Below are positions 53,901 to 62,250 of a DNA stretch of 64,000 nucleotides, piece by piece. Location of the stretch: contig NC_066319.1 of NCBI RefSeq assembly GCF_022539315.1, positions 27,986,093 through 28,050,092 of the forward strand, given 5' to 3'. Made by a program: the position numbers and the translations under genes. Position 1 is the stretch's first letter; each line of letters begins with the position of its first letter. Below the pieces are notes generated by a model that had not been told where the DNA came from, ran no database searches, and saw only the letters and a list, made by a program, of their open reading frames with translations. Source of the DNA: Serinus canaria (Eukaryota > Chordata > Aves > Passeriformes > Fringillidae).

Positions 53901-55553
53901 GAACTGTGTGTCAACAAAGTGGGCAACTCTTCAACCCACTGGGGACCAAAACACATTAACACATTTTCAGAAGCCAAACCAGTTTGTCAGGAGGTAAGAA
54001 TCATCCTTAATCTGTCTTGCACCAAAAAAACAACCTGTGTCAGTAAGAAAGTGGAGGCAAAGTTCAGAGGAGAGACAAATACCAACTTGTCATACAACAA
54101 AGAGCTGCTAAGAGAAAATAAATTTTAATACATCTCTCTCTAATATTTCTGTGACTTGCAGAGAAAACTAAACCAAAAGCCAAGAAGAAAGAAGAGCCAA
54201 GCTCTATTTTCCAAAGACAACGAGTAGATGCTTTGCTTTTAGACCTAAGACAAAAGTTTCCACCCAGATTTGTCCAGGTATGACACACAAAAGCCACAGT
54301 TTTAGTGTAACTTAGAGCTTAAAAGACAGTCATAGGTATTTAAACAGGAGAAACTGAATGGGAACTTTGTGTATTTCTGCAATAGTAACTTGGATAGGAT
54401 CACAAACTTGACATGGAAGGCTCATAATAGTGTGTAGGATCTCCATTTGTAATCACTGGAGTCATTAAGACCTTGGCAAAACTATGAGAGTGAATTTTAT
54501 TATACACCTTCCTTATGTGATCACAGAGGGTCTGTTCTCAGCTATCTGATGTTGCTGATGCTTCCAGTTTCCTCCTTTGTGAACTCAATCAAGCCCCATC
54601 ACAGTATTTTTAGTTACTCCATTGTTCTAGAAAATCATTAGTTAGCATGGAAATTCTTGGCATTCTGTGAAGTTGTTGTGGTTACTCTGATTGTCTTCAG
54701 TAGCCATTTGTTCCACCAAGTTCCCAAGTCTTCTGCTTGGGAGCAAAGGAAATTATGTTTACAGCATCTCACAAAAGTGCTCGTCAGCCAGTCCTGGGAA
54801 AGACTAGCTAACTGCTAGTTTTTGAGTTGTCGAGGAAAAACTGGATGTTATAAAATATTAACTGGATTTTGTTTAAAGTGTATTTAGGGATCCATTCTAC
54901 CCTCACCTCTTAAATATAAGAGTCCATTGCTTGCATTTAATTCCTAAATTAATTGCAGGAAGGGTTGAGGATTACAACTTCGCTTCCACTGATGTGTTTT
55001 TTTTTCTTCCCTCACAGCAAAAACCTGGAGAAAAGCCTGTCCCAGGTAAAACTATAATATTTTCACAAGACTTAAAAAATAGACTCTGTATGCAGTATCT
55101 TTGAGTTGCCATGTAAGCTCTTGCTGCTGCTGCTGTGGGGTGGTTTGGAATTCTAGCATTACCAAATTGTGCAAAGTAATGGATAAGAGTGGAGACTTTG
55201 AGTTGATCATAGGCAACCTCCAAACAGGAAATGCATGAACTGTATCACTTCAGTCTCTTCCATCTTTTAATGGATATAAGTATGAATTTATTCTCTGCTT
55301 ATTATTCTTACACCTTTGAAAATATTGTTGACCTTGTGACATTAACAATATTTTCTAAATACTCTGAAGAGTGTTTTAGGAATGAAAATCAGAGGTTTAA
55401 CTTTCTTTTGCTGTTACATCTTTAGTGGATCAAATCAAGAAGGAACCAGAACCAGTCCCTGAAGCTGTCAAGACAGAGGAAAAAGAGACTGTAAAGAATG
55501 CTCAGAGTGCTGGTGCTAAAGGACCACCTGAAAAACGAATGAGACTCCAGTGA
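43716..55553 (+). CDS. MED6: MED6, Mediator complex subunit 6 (8 coding exons, 245 aa)
   Basis: Eight exons (43716-43737, 49335-49494, 50512-50603, 52802-52884, 53592-53700, 54162-54277, 55018-55045, 55426-55553) splice in frame at GT..AG sites to 245 residues; human MED6 is 246 as I remember it. The start ATG sits in GCGGCCATGG and gives MAAVDIR, like the human protein. The MED6 domain covers about residues 8-140 ([68 protein letters not shown]). A lysine-rich linker (about 156-166) and a basic C-terminus (PPEKRMRLQ) follow and may help nuclear import. MED6 is a conserved head-module subunit of Mediator, which links activators to RNA polymerase II in the nucleus. All junction phases agree, so the model is secure. 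Confidence 0.98.
44161..44586 (+). repeat. Tandem duplication, two ~185-188 bp copies around a palindromic spacer
   Basis: Copy 1 is 44161-44345 and copy 2 is 44399-44586. By eye they differ only in the length of an internal A-run (18 versus 21). The 53-bp spacer begins with the exact reverse complement of the end of copy 1 and repeats a 16-bp unit (ATAAATATTCTTTAAC) twice plus a partial third. It ends in GCAGCGAG, which is also found at 44143-44150 just before copy 1. Confidence 0.95.
44320..44360. repeat. Perfect 19-bp inverted repeat inside the duplication
   Basis: The arms 44320-44338 and 44342-44360 are exact reverse complements separated by three bases (GTA). The right arm runs directly into the 16-bp tandem units. 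The second copy of the duplication keeps the left arm but lacks the right arm. Confidence 0.95.
45042..45487. mobile_element. LTR fragment (first part) of a bird-type endogenous retrovirus
   Basis: Landmarks include GTGGATTAACCCTGGCTGGG, CTTGTGGATTGAGATCTGGG, AAAACAGACTCGCTTTGG, GGGCTGTGATCAGTTCATGC and ACAATCCTCCATGAATTTCT. These follow, in order, a CTCC-repeat-rich LTR family I recognise from bird genomes. The match stops abruptly near 45487, where retroviral pol sequence begins. The LTR's own orientation is inferred to be minus, like the internal fragment, but this is not proven. Confidence 0.75.
45488..46170 (-). pseudogene. Decayed class I-like endogenous retrovirus fragment (pol, protease, possible NC)
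   Basis: On the minus strand there are broken retroviral segments. A reverse-transcriptase N-terminal block with PVKKP and [12 protein letters not shown] lies at about 45554-45635. It jumps almost directly to a damaged VDD-type catalytic motif near 45520-45540, so the middle of RT is deleted. A protease-like stretch at about 45931-46010 has lost its DTGA active-site signature, and a possible zinc-knuckle remnant lies around 46111-46160. Gene order (NC, protease, RT from right to left) fits a minus-strand provirus. Frames are shifted and stopped; nothing here could encode a working protein. The class I assignment rests on the protease/RT motif style and is tentative. Confidence 0.72.
46171..47094. 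other. Unassigned sequence between pol fragment and second LTR part
   Basis: No motif was recognised. By position it may be degraded gag or leader sequence of the same retroviral copy, or unrelated intron DNA. Confidence 0.4.
47095..47440. mobile_element. LTR fragment (second part) of the same LTR family
   Basis: GTGCTCCAGCATGGCTCTCC, GGGTCACAAGTCCTGCCC, AAACCTGCTCCAGCTTGG, GGGCATCCACCTGCTCCAG, GGGGCTGCAGCTGGATCTC, CAGCTTCTCACTGAAGCCAC and CAGGCAAACCCAATACC match, in order, the later part of the same bird LTR family as 45042-45487. The left end is fuzzy. The 271-codon plus-strand frame over it (47057-47872) is a by-product of the repeat. Confidence 0.75.
47932..47970. repeat. (TA)n microsatellite
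   Basis: About 19 TA dinucleotides with a single G interruption near 47941. Confidence 0.97.
49335..49494 (+). CDS. MED6: MED6 coding exon 2
   Basis: The acceptor TTTTCCCAG is followed by AT AAT CTG. The exon covers residues 8-60 and two bases of Asn61, then GTAAGT. It contains [20 protein letters not shown] and the conserved [12 protein letters not shown] block. Confidence 0.97.
49495..50511. other. MED6 intron 2
   Basis: GT..AG intron of about 1.0 kb, AT-rich. I see no other feature in it. Confidence 0.9.
50512..50603 (+). CDS. MED6: MED6 coding exon 3
   Basis: The acceptor TTTCTCAG completes Asn61. The exon encodes [20 protein letters not shown] and the following RKQQRQ block to CAA G, then the donor GTACTG. 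Confidence 0.97.
50604..52801. other. MED6 intron 3
   Basis: GT..AG intron of about 2.2 kb with a short T-run near 51008-51020. No other feature was recognised. Confidence 0.9.
52802..52884 (+). CDS. MED6: MED6 coding exon 4
   Basis: The acceptor TTCCCACAG is followed by TT ATG CCA. The exon encodes [20 protein letters not shown] and GSVINSRV, ends in phase 0, then donor GTAAGT. Confidence 0.97.
52885..53591. other. MED6 intron 4
   Basis: GT..AG intron of about 0.7 kb, AT-rich, nothing else recognised. Confidence 0.9.
53592..53700 (+). CDS. MED6: MED6 coding exon 5
   Basis: The acceptor CTGAAAG is followed by CTC ACT. The exon encodes [20 protein letters not shown] and [16 protein letters not shown], ending in phase 1 before GTATGA. 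Confidence 0.97.
53701..54161. other. MED6 intron 5
   Basis: GT..AG intron of 461 bp, nothing else recognised. Confidence 0.9.
54162..54277 (+). CDS. MED6: MED6 coding exon 6
   Basis: The acceptor GACTTGCAG is followed by AG AAA ACT. The exon encodes the basic [13 protein letters not shown] linker and the conserved [20 protein letters not shown] segment, ends in CAG, then donor GTATGA. Confidence 0.97.
54278..55017. other. MED6 intron 6
   Basis: GT..AG intron of 740 bp with a strong pyrimidine tract directly before exon 7, which may help recognition of that 28-bp exon. Nothing else recognised. Confidence 0.88.
55018..55045 (+). CDS. MED6: MED6 coding exon 7 (28 bp micro-exon)
   Basis: This 28-bp exon encodes QKPGEKPVP plus one base, between CCTCACAG and GTAAAA. 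It is required to keep frame between exons 6 and 8. Confidence 0.95.
55046..55425. other. MED6 intron 7
   Basis: GT..AG intron of 380 bp, AT-rich, nothing else recognised. Confidence 0.9.
55426..55553 (+). CDS. MED6: MED6 coding exon 8 and stop
   Basis: The acceptor ACATCTTTAG is followed by TG GAT CAA. The exon encodes an acidic/basic tail from [10 protein letters not shown] to [11 protein letters not shown] and ends at TGA 55551-55553. Confidence 0.97.
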
Positions 55554-55910
55554 AGGGAGAAGCTATTGCACATCTGGATTAGTCTGAATCTGGAAAACAG
55601 AGGATTCTTGCTCTCTATTCTTTATATTTAAGCTCTTCCACTGAGACTGATAATTCAGGGACTGAGATCCCTGTAACAGCTTTTTCTGTAGAAACCTCTC
55701 ATGCAAATGTTAATGTCAGGATGTAAGCTGCCTCAAATGAGGCAGTCTTCATCTTATTTTGAATGCTGACTTCTGAGAATGGTTTTTACATGGACATGTT
55801 CAGCAGCCTCCCGAAGTCTTTACAAACTCCTGCATCCTTTGTGTCTAGGTTTCCTATGTAAAAAGAAAAAAAAAACTTTTATATATAAAAAGGAATTGGA
55901 ATTCTTGGCA

Positions 55911-55916
55911 AATAAA
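55911..55916 (+). terminator. MED6 polyadenylation signal (AATAAA)
   Basis: A canonical AATAAA lies about 360 bp after the MED6 stop codon, in an AT-rich 3' UTR, and is followed within about 80 bp by a long T-run. Cleavage is likely about 10-30 bases downstream of the signal. Confidence 0.75.
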
Positions 55917-55990
55917 ATTCCTGGCTGCTGGAATGCCTTTCTTAAATGTATACCTTTTTAGTAGCAAATATGTTATATGTGCTGGCAGCA

Positions 55991-56012
55991 TTTTTTTTTT
56001 TTTTTTTTTTTT
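55991..56012. repeat. T-homopolymer (22 T)
   Basis: An uninterrupted run of 22 T lies just past the likely MED6 polyadenylation site. It may act as a T-rich downstream element or may simply be a simple repeat. Confidence 0.95.
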
Positions 56013-57340
56013 GCTTGGACATTGGAAGATATTGTCTTCTATTTTGAGGAAGAAAAGTTAGGTTACCCACTACAAATTGCTGTGCCTCTAGTGTGCTTGG
56101 GATAAAAATAGAAGATTTGCTAACTGGACCCTCAAATCCATGTAGTTAGATGTCAGAATGGTCTCAGTTTCTAGATATTATTGGACAAGGGTTTTACTTA
56201 ATGGTTAAGCTGATAGTTTATTACAGAAGTTAGTGTTTTGGGAGAGAGATTTATGGTGTAAAACAGGCTAAGATTTCTTGATGTTGCACACTCAGTGAAG
56301 CTGTTTATATTTCTAATTTTCCACTGTAACTCAGATATATCAATCACAGCTCTTCCTCCGCGCTCCTGGCACTTCCTTGTTCCTTCATTAGGCACGTGCC
56401 TTTCAGACTGGCAGAAATGGGACAGTGGAAGAGAAACATCACTGAGACCTATACACTTATTTAAGCATATTGCTTACATAAACCTTTTTTTTTCTCAGAA
56501 AAATTAGAAATCATATGTTGAAAAGAAATAACTATTAGTTTGGTTTTGGTTTTTCACTGAAGTAATGGACCGAACCTTGAAATAGTTTGCTTTCTTTCCA
56601 CAACTATTACCTGTTTTCATGCAGTAAACTGTAGTTAGCAAGAAAAAAAAATGTACACAGCAACCAAAATTTAGATAGGCAGAAAGACTAAAGTATGCTT
56701 AGATAGCTGTGTTAAATTTACCTTCAGGTTACAAGACACTCTTTTTCAGTAACTTAGCTATCCAGTCAGATCTGTTCATTACTGAATGACAGAAAGATCC
56801 ATGTCAGTTTTGTCGTATAATCCAAAGCTTAAATGTTAAAAGATGCAGATATGCCAATAGCTGTTCTCAGTTAATGCAGATACAGATCTGAAATTCATAT
56901 ATTCATGTACTTGAGTGTGTATTAGGTTTATTTCATACCTGGATCAGGTCTGAACAGCCATTTCTCAAAATGTTGATAAAAGTAGATAAGAAAATAGTGT
57001 GAACTATCAGATCAAGTGAAAATAGTTAGCAGTTATTCTGGGATGCTCAAAACCAGACAAGGTGTGTGAATATACTTAGAACAAAAGGGGTTTTGTTCTT
57101 TTTTGTATTATAGAAATTCCTCTGAAAGCAAGTAGTGGAAGAAGCACAAAAGCCATTCCTTCATCCACCCCCATGAAGGAAATGCAGGATTTCCAGAAAT
57201 GAGGCATGAATGGTGAGGTACCTCAGCAGTCCTTGCAAATGGCCATTAAATGAGCTGAGAACCTGTATGTAATTAGGGAAAAGTTACCAAGACAGATGAA
57301 AAACTGCACTTAATGAAGATCTAGGGTATTGGGCTTCAGT

Positions 57341-57415
57341 TGTGTGGGGGTTTTTTGGTGTGGTGGTTGTTTGGTTTTTTGTTTTTTTTTTTTTTTGGTT
57401 TGGTTTGTTTTTTTA
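57341..57415. repeat. T/G-rich low-complexity tract
   Basis: GTGTGGGGGTTTTTTGG, GGTTTTTTG and a longer T-run with GGTTTGGTTTG alternate. It is simple sequence without other signal. Confidence 0.85.
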
Positions 57416-59209
57416 ATGAATAAAATTATCTATTCATGCACCAAGGAAATACTTAACACTACTAGCAGAAGAAGGTCTTGCTTATAGCTGAAGGCACACA
57501 CAGCTGTGGCAAAAAAATGCATGCTGCAATATAGTATGAGCAAAATATTCTATCAGTTGCGGGACTTCAGTATTGTGCAAGTCAATGTCTGAAAAGGAAT
57601 TTCCCTGAAGTAGAAGGGTTTGATTAAGGGCAGTAAAATGAATAGGACAGAGTTTCTCATATGATGGCACTGGGAAGACAAGTATTAAGTATTTATAAAA
57701 CTGAGTAGTGAAACAAATAGGAAAGTGGACTCTTGCTCCGTCTTGTAGTACAAGAAGAGAGGGACACATAAATGAATGTCAGTTGGAGTTACATTTGGAC
57801 TGAACCATTATACTCCATGCTCAGAATTTGAGCTGATCAGAGACAAGGGTGGAACATGAAGAGGCAGAATGTCCTCATATTTATATCTCTCAGCAGCCTT
57901 TCTGTCTTCTGCAGAAATGCCTGGTGGCAGCTGGTGTCAAAGGGCATTAAAAAGGATGGATTCCTAGTCTGATCCCATCTGAGTTAAAGTGCCAGCATCT
58001 AAGCTATTGAGAGGATAGAAAATGGCTCCCATTCCTGAAACAAGAATTTGAATGTGATAAACCTTTTCCAGGGGAACGATCTTTCCCTGAGCAAATTACA
58101 TTTTTAAAAAGTAAGGGATGTTACCAGTGTGTTGATTTCCTAGTAGCTGTCCAGTGCTGAAGGTTTGCCGTATGGGAAACTGAAAGATCTTCTGATGCTG
58201 TTAACTTGCTGACCAGATATTCTACTATAATTTCATCACTCAAGTGAGCTGAGATATTAATTTACTGATGTGACATTATGTCAGATATTACTGTTGAAAT
58301 GTTAAGCAGATATCTTGTAGTCAGTAATGTTTTTCAGTACATGAGAATCTAAACCTTTTTTCTCTTGGTATAGAGTCTGACTGTGAAGTCCAAAATCCTT
58401 CCAAAGGATGTTCAGCATTTCTAGCTTGTAGATAAAAGGGAAAGAAGCAAGCACTTCTGAAATCTGTTTATGCATCACTTTCTTCTGTATAAAGGACCTC
58501 TTGTCTTACCACAACCCAGATCACTGTCTTACAGTTGTGTCTTGCCAGAGCTGTACCCAAAATGGGGATGGTAGCCAGTGGTAGATGTACCTGTAAGTGT
58601 TCTCTTTCCAGTGATTTCTATGAAATCACAAGTCTTTAGAGAGGACATGATGTCCTCTTCTGTGTAAGGAAAATGGCTGCTGCACAAGTGCTGTCTGTAA
58701 TTAAGGTACATTGTTGTAGGCATGTAGCAGCTGTGGTGTAGATAGGATTGAGGACTTTATACTTGGTACTATTAGTTTACATCTATATTCTAGAACGTAG
58801 TAGAAGTGAATTCTCCCCTAGTTCTACCTTTTTTCTTAGAGGGTGTGTATGCTGTAGTAGGGACATGCTAAGGTCACCACAGGGAGTATTTCTGTACTTA
58901 CTCATTTCTGACTCTAAGCCTTAGCCTGTTTCTGATGTCCACTCACAAATTATCCTGTAATAAAAACAGAAAAAAAAAAAAGCAAAAACCAACCTTTTGA
59001 GATTTTAAAACAAATTTTCCCGCTTGTGGTCTACCCAAATGATCCCTTTGCTCAACACAAACATCTGTGACAAGGAGTGTGAAGCTGAACTGAGGTTTGT
59101 CATTGCTATGTCTGCTCAGGAGGAGAAATACCCATTAATTTGAAATGAAGATTATTAAAAGCTGGGAACGTGTTTGTGAGAGGCAAATTTACTGATTCCT
59201 TCTCACAAG

Positions 59210-59870
59210 AGCCTCTGTTCTGGCTCAAAGAGCAGGGTCGGCGGCCTGGAGGCGCCCGGGCAGCGCTCGGCGATGCCGCAGGTGCCGTTTTCCGGGCAGC
59301 GGTCCCGGCCCGGCCGGCACGGCGGCAGTTGGAGCCTCGGGGCGCTTCCGCCCGGGCTGGGCCCTTCCAGGTTCCATCCGCGCTCGGGCGGGGGCGGCCG
59401 GTGCCGGCGGCCGCGATGGGGCCGCTGCCGGGGCTCCTGCTGCTGCTGCTGGGCGTGGCGGGGTGCCCCGGGGCCCGGGGGGCCCGGCCCGCGGAGCCGC
59501 GCGCCGCCTGGGTGACGGTGCCGCGGCAGCTGAGCCCCCGGGCCGGCGACGACGCCTCGGCCCTTTCCTACTGGCTGAACGTGGCCGGGCGGCCGCGGGT
59601 GCTGCGCTTGCAGCCCAGGAGGGGCCTGGTCTCCCGCCCCTTCACCCTGGTCACCTACGGCCGGGACGGGGCCCGCCGGGAGGAGCACCCTTTCGTGCGG
59701 GACAACTGCTTCTACCAGGGCGACGTGGTGGGGAGCCCCGGCTCCCTTGTGGCCCTCAGCACCTGCGGCTGGGGCCTCCACGGCGTGCTCTGGGTGGAGG
59801 ATGATACCTACCAGATCGAGCCCGTCCCCAATGATCCGGCCTTTCGGCACATTCTCTACCGCATGGAGGA
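59210..59870. promoter_or_regulatory. CpG island over the ADAM 5' end
   Basis: CpG and GC content rise sharply at about 59230 and fall after about 59850, covering the 5' flank and the first ~150 codons. The reading frame is open from 59170, so the true transcript start cannot be placed. The island suggests that the promoter lies at or just before 59416. Confidence 0.75.
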
Positions 59871-61707
59871 AGACAACAGCCCCGAGGGAACCAGCTGCGG
59901 ACTGACGCCGGAGGTGCTGCAGCAACAAAAGGCTGTGCTGCCGTGGTTCAAGGCTCCCAAGTCAGCGGGGGAGAACGAAAAGCTGAGGGAATGGTGGACG
60001 CACATCAGGTATGTGAAGATGGCAGCGGTCGTGGACCACGTGCGGTTTGTAAAGTCAGGCAGGAGCGAATCCCAAGTCTTGAAGCTCATCATGCAACTAA
60101 TGAATGCTGCGGACATTTTGTTCAAACAGCTTTCTGTCCGGCTGTTTCTTGTGGGGCTGGAGATCTGGACTGAAAAGAACTTCATAAATATTACTAACTC
60201 TATTCCCCAGGTACTTAGTGCTTTTAACGGCTGGAGAAAGTCAAACCTGGCACCTCGGATGAACCACGATGTTGCTCACTTATTTGCATATCAGTGGTTT
60301 GGAAGCAGCCTGGGATTGGCATATATAGGGACAGTGTGTGACAGCCACTGGAAAGCGGCTGTTATTTCCTTCACTGACAAAAAGTTGTCTTCAGTTGTTG
60401 TCACATTTTCCCATGAGCTGGGCCATAATCTTGGGATGGTCCATGATAAACCGGGCTGTAATTGCAAACGCAAGACGTGCATTATGCATGAACACAACAG
60501 TGAAACGGATTCGTTCAGTGACTGCAGTTACAAAGAGTACTTTGAGCTGGTTGTAAATGGTGCTCCGTGCCTTCGTCAGCCACCAGCACCTGGCACTTTC
60601 TACACCGGGATAAGTGAATTCTGTGGGAATAAGATAGTAGAAAGCGGAGAGCAATGTGACTGTGGTTCAGCAGCCAGCTGCCGAAGGGATCCTTGTTGCC
60701 GCGCAAACTGTACATTTACTGCAGGTTCAGACTGTGCATCTGGAAAATGCTGCAAGAACTGTAAGGTGCTTCCAGCAGGAACAGTCTGCAGAGCAAGTAC
60801 TGGCAGCTGTGACCTGCCAGAGTATTGCAATGGGATTTCCCCTCAGTGCCCACTGGATGTATACCTACAAGATGGAACTCCTTGCAATGATGGTGTTTAT
60901 TGCTATCAAGGAAAATGTTCTTCCCACAATGAAAAGTGCCAGCGTCTCTTTGGCAAACAAGCCAAGGTTGCCCCTTTAGATTGCTTCAAAGCAGTGAATA
61001 CTCAAGGTGACCGGTTTGGGAATTGTGGTATTCGTGACAATATCTATTTTGCAAAATGCAGTGCTAAGAATGTCTTATGTGGTAGGATTCAGTGTGAAAA
61101 CATAGTCATAATACCTTTCTTGCAGAACCATGTAACTCTAGTCCAAACTCCTGTTCGAGATAAACATTGCTGGGGACTCGACTATCACGTAGGGATCCCA
61201 ACGGCAGATGTGGGAGCTGTGGAAGATGGCACACCATGTGGTAGTGATATGCTTTGTATCAACAGGACGTGTATGAGTGTATCAGTGCTGAACTACGACT
61301 GCAACATGACAAAGTGTCATGACAGAGGAGTGTGTAACAATCTCAAGAACTGTCACTGTGAGTATGGCTGGGCTCCTCCATATTGTGAAACGGAAGGATA
61401 TGGAGGTAGTGTTGACAGTGGACCCCCTCCACCCAGGAAGACTGAGAGACTAATAGTAAGACTAGTGCTATTTGGGTTTTTTGCTATGTTTATCATTGGA
61501 GTAGCCCTTTCCATCTGTTATAGGCAGAAAGTAGAGGGATGGCTTGCGAAGATAAAAGCCCAATTCCATAAGGCTTTTCAAAGACGGAAAAAAAAAGAAG
61601 TTCCTAAAGAAAACTCACCTGCTGGTGAGTTAAAATCCACCAAAGATAAAAAAGCAGTAAATTGGGATGCTATTGAGGAATTATCCCTTGGTAACTCATC
61701 AGAATAA
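59416..61707 (+). CDS. ADAM20: ADAM20/ADAM21-type metalloprotease-disintegrin, single exon, 763 aa
   Basis: One uninterrupted exon encodes a type I membrane ADAM. The start at 59416 is chosen because it begins a signal peptide (MGPLPGLLLLLLGVAG); the frame is open back to 59170 but that part is translated CpG-island sequence. The prodomain (about 25-190) has a cysteine-switch candidate, Cys161. The reprolysin domain (about 196-390) has the complete zinc motif HELGHNLGMVHD (His333, Glu334, His337, His343) and Met-turn Met357, so it should be catalytically active. The disintegrin domain starts near Cys403 and its loop CRASTGSCDLPEYC (from 458) lacks RGD. Cys-rich and EGF-like (about 626-660) regions follow, then a transmembrane helix (about 679-701) and a lysine-rich ~60-residue tail. 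No furin-type RXXR is seen before residue 196. Mammalian ADAM20/21 are intronless, testis-biased and lie next to MED6, which supports the call; which paralog it represents is uncertain. Confidence 0.93.
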   Translation: MGPLPGLLLLLLGVAGCPGARGARPAEPRAAWVTVPRQLSPRAGDDASALSYWLNVAGRPRVLRLQPRRGLVSRPFTLVTYGRDGARREEHPFVRDNCFYQGDVVGSPGSLVALSTCGWGLHGVLWVEDDTYQIEPVPNDPAFRHILYRMEEDNSPEGTSCGLTPEVLQQQKAVLPWFKAPKSAGENEKLREWWTHIRYVKMAAVVDHVRFVKSGRSESQVLKLIMQLMNAADILFKQLSVRLFLVGLEIWTEKNFINITNSIPQVLSAFNGWRKSNLAPRMNHDVAHLFAYQWFGSSLGLAYIGTVCDSHWKAAVISFTDKKLSSVVVTFSHELGHNLGMVHDKPGCNCKRKTCIMHEHNSETDSFSDCSYKEYFELVVNGAPCLRQPPAPGTFYTGISEFCGNKIVESGEQCDCGSAASCRRDPCCRANCTFTAGSDCASGKCCKNCKVLPAGTVCRASTGSCDLPEYCNGISPQCPLDVYLQDGTPCNDGVYCYQGKCSSHNEKCQRLFGKQAKVAPLDCFKAVNTQGDRFGNCGIRDNIYFAKCSAKNVLCGRIQCENIVIIPFLQNHVTLVQTPVRDKHCWGLDYHVGIPTADVGAVEDGTPCGSDMLCINRTCMSVSVLNYDCNMTKCHDRGVCNNLKNCHCEYGWAPPYCETEGYGGSVDSGPPPPRKTERLIVRLVLFGFFAMFIIGVALSICYRQKVEGWLAKIKAQFHKAFQRRKKKEVPKENSPAGELKSTKDKKAVNWDAIEELSLGNSSE

Positions 61708-61792
61708 TTTAGCAGGTTCTGAACAGCCCTAATCTCATGTGATATCATTAAATGCAGAGTAAATCTTATCTCTGTATATTTTCTTTTAAATT

Positions 61793-61798
61793 AATAAA
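61793..61798 (+). terminator. ADAM polyadenylation signal (AATAAA)
   Basis: AATAAA lies about 85 bp after the ADAM stop codon in AT-rich sequence, the most likely 3' end signal. If it is used, the decayed ADAM fragment at 61940 lies outside the transcript. Confidence 0.7.
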
Positions 61799-61939
61799 TG
61801 CAGGCAGTAAGACATGCTGTTCTTTGTACCCTCAGCTCTTAAACTGATGTAATTAAGTAAACTGCAAGTATTGTGTTTATACTTCATATCAACAGTATAA
61901 AAATGCAAACTTCTTAAAACAGGAGTAGATAGATGACAC

Positions 61940-62073
61940 ATGTGGTAGGATTCAGTGTGAAAACATAGTCAAAATACCTTTCTTGCAGAACCATGTTACC
62001 TAGTCCAAACTCCTGTTTGAGATAAAAATTGCTGGGGTCTCTACTATCACATAGGGATGCCAAGAGCAGATGT
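61940..62073 (+). pseudogene. Decayed ~134-bp partial copy of the ADAM coding sequence
   Basis: This stretch aligns with 61077-61211 of the ADAM gene (part of the Cys-rich domain). By eye there are about 10 substitutions and one 1-bp deletion, roughly 92% identity. The deletion brings an in-frame TAG, so it is non-coding. Similarity stops abruptly at both ends; source and copy both begin and end with ATGT. At least two changes are CpG losses (TTCGAG to TTTGAG, CACGTAG to CACATAG), in line with the copy being the neutral partner. Confidence 0.93.
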
Positions 62074-62228
62074 CAAACTATTTGCTCCTCTACATCCTAC
62101 TCTACTTGCTTCAATTTCCTTCTTCACCTAATGTTTTCTTCAATTCAGTGAGAGAGATGTTTATGAATATCTTTTGTCATTGGTTAACAGCCAAAGAGAA
62201 AAAATTGCACTTGCAGTCTCCGCTGGGT

Positions 62229-62250
62229 CCTTCCAGGCAAACCTGGAAGG
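62229..62250. repeat. Short perfect hairpin (9-bp arms)
   Basis: CCTTCCAGG and CCTGGAAGG flank a CAAA loop. It lies downstream of the ADAM fragment and no function is evident. Confidence 0.85.

Larger units (their letters stand above)
55554..59209. other. MED6 3' UTR and spacer to the ADAM gene
   Basis: After the MED6 3' UTR (to about 55940) the sequence is AT-rich. It has a T/G-rich low-complexity tract at about 57341-57415 and an A-run near 58969-58980. No gene or recognisable mobile element was seen. Confidence 0.8.

Noticed and set aside
59203..59928. 241-codon minus-strand open frame opposite the ADAM start
   Set aside because: It is the GC-rich complement of the ADAM signal peptide and prodomain coding sequence, without any recognised motif.
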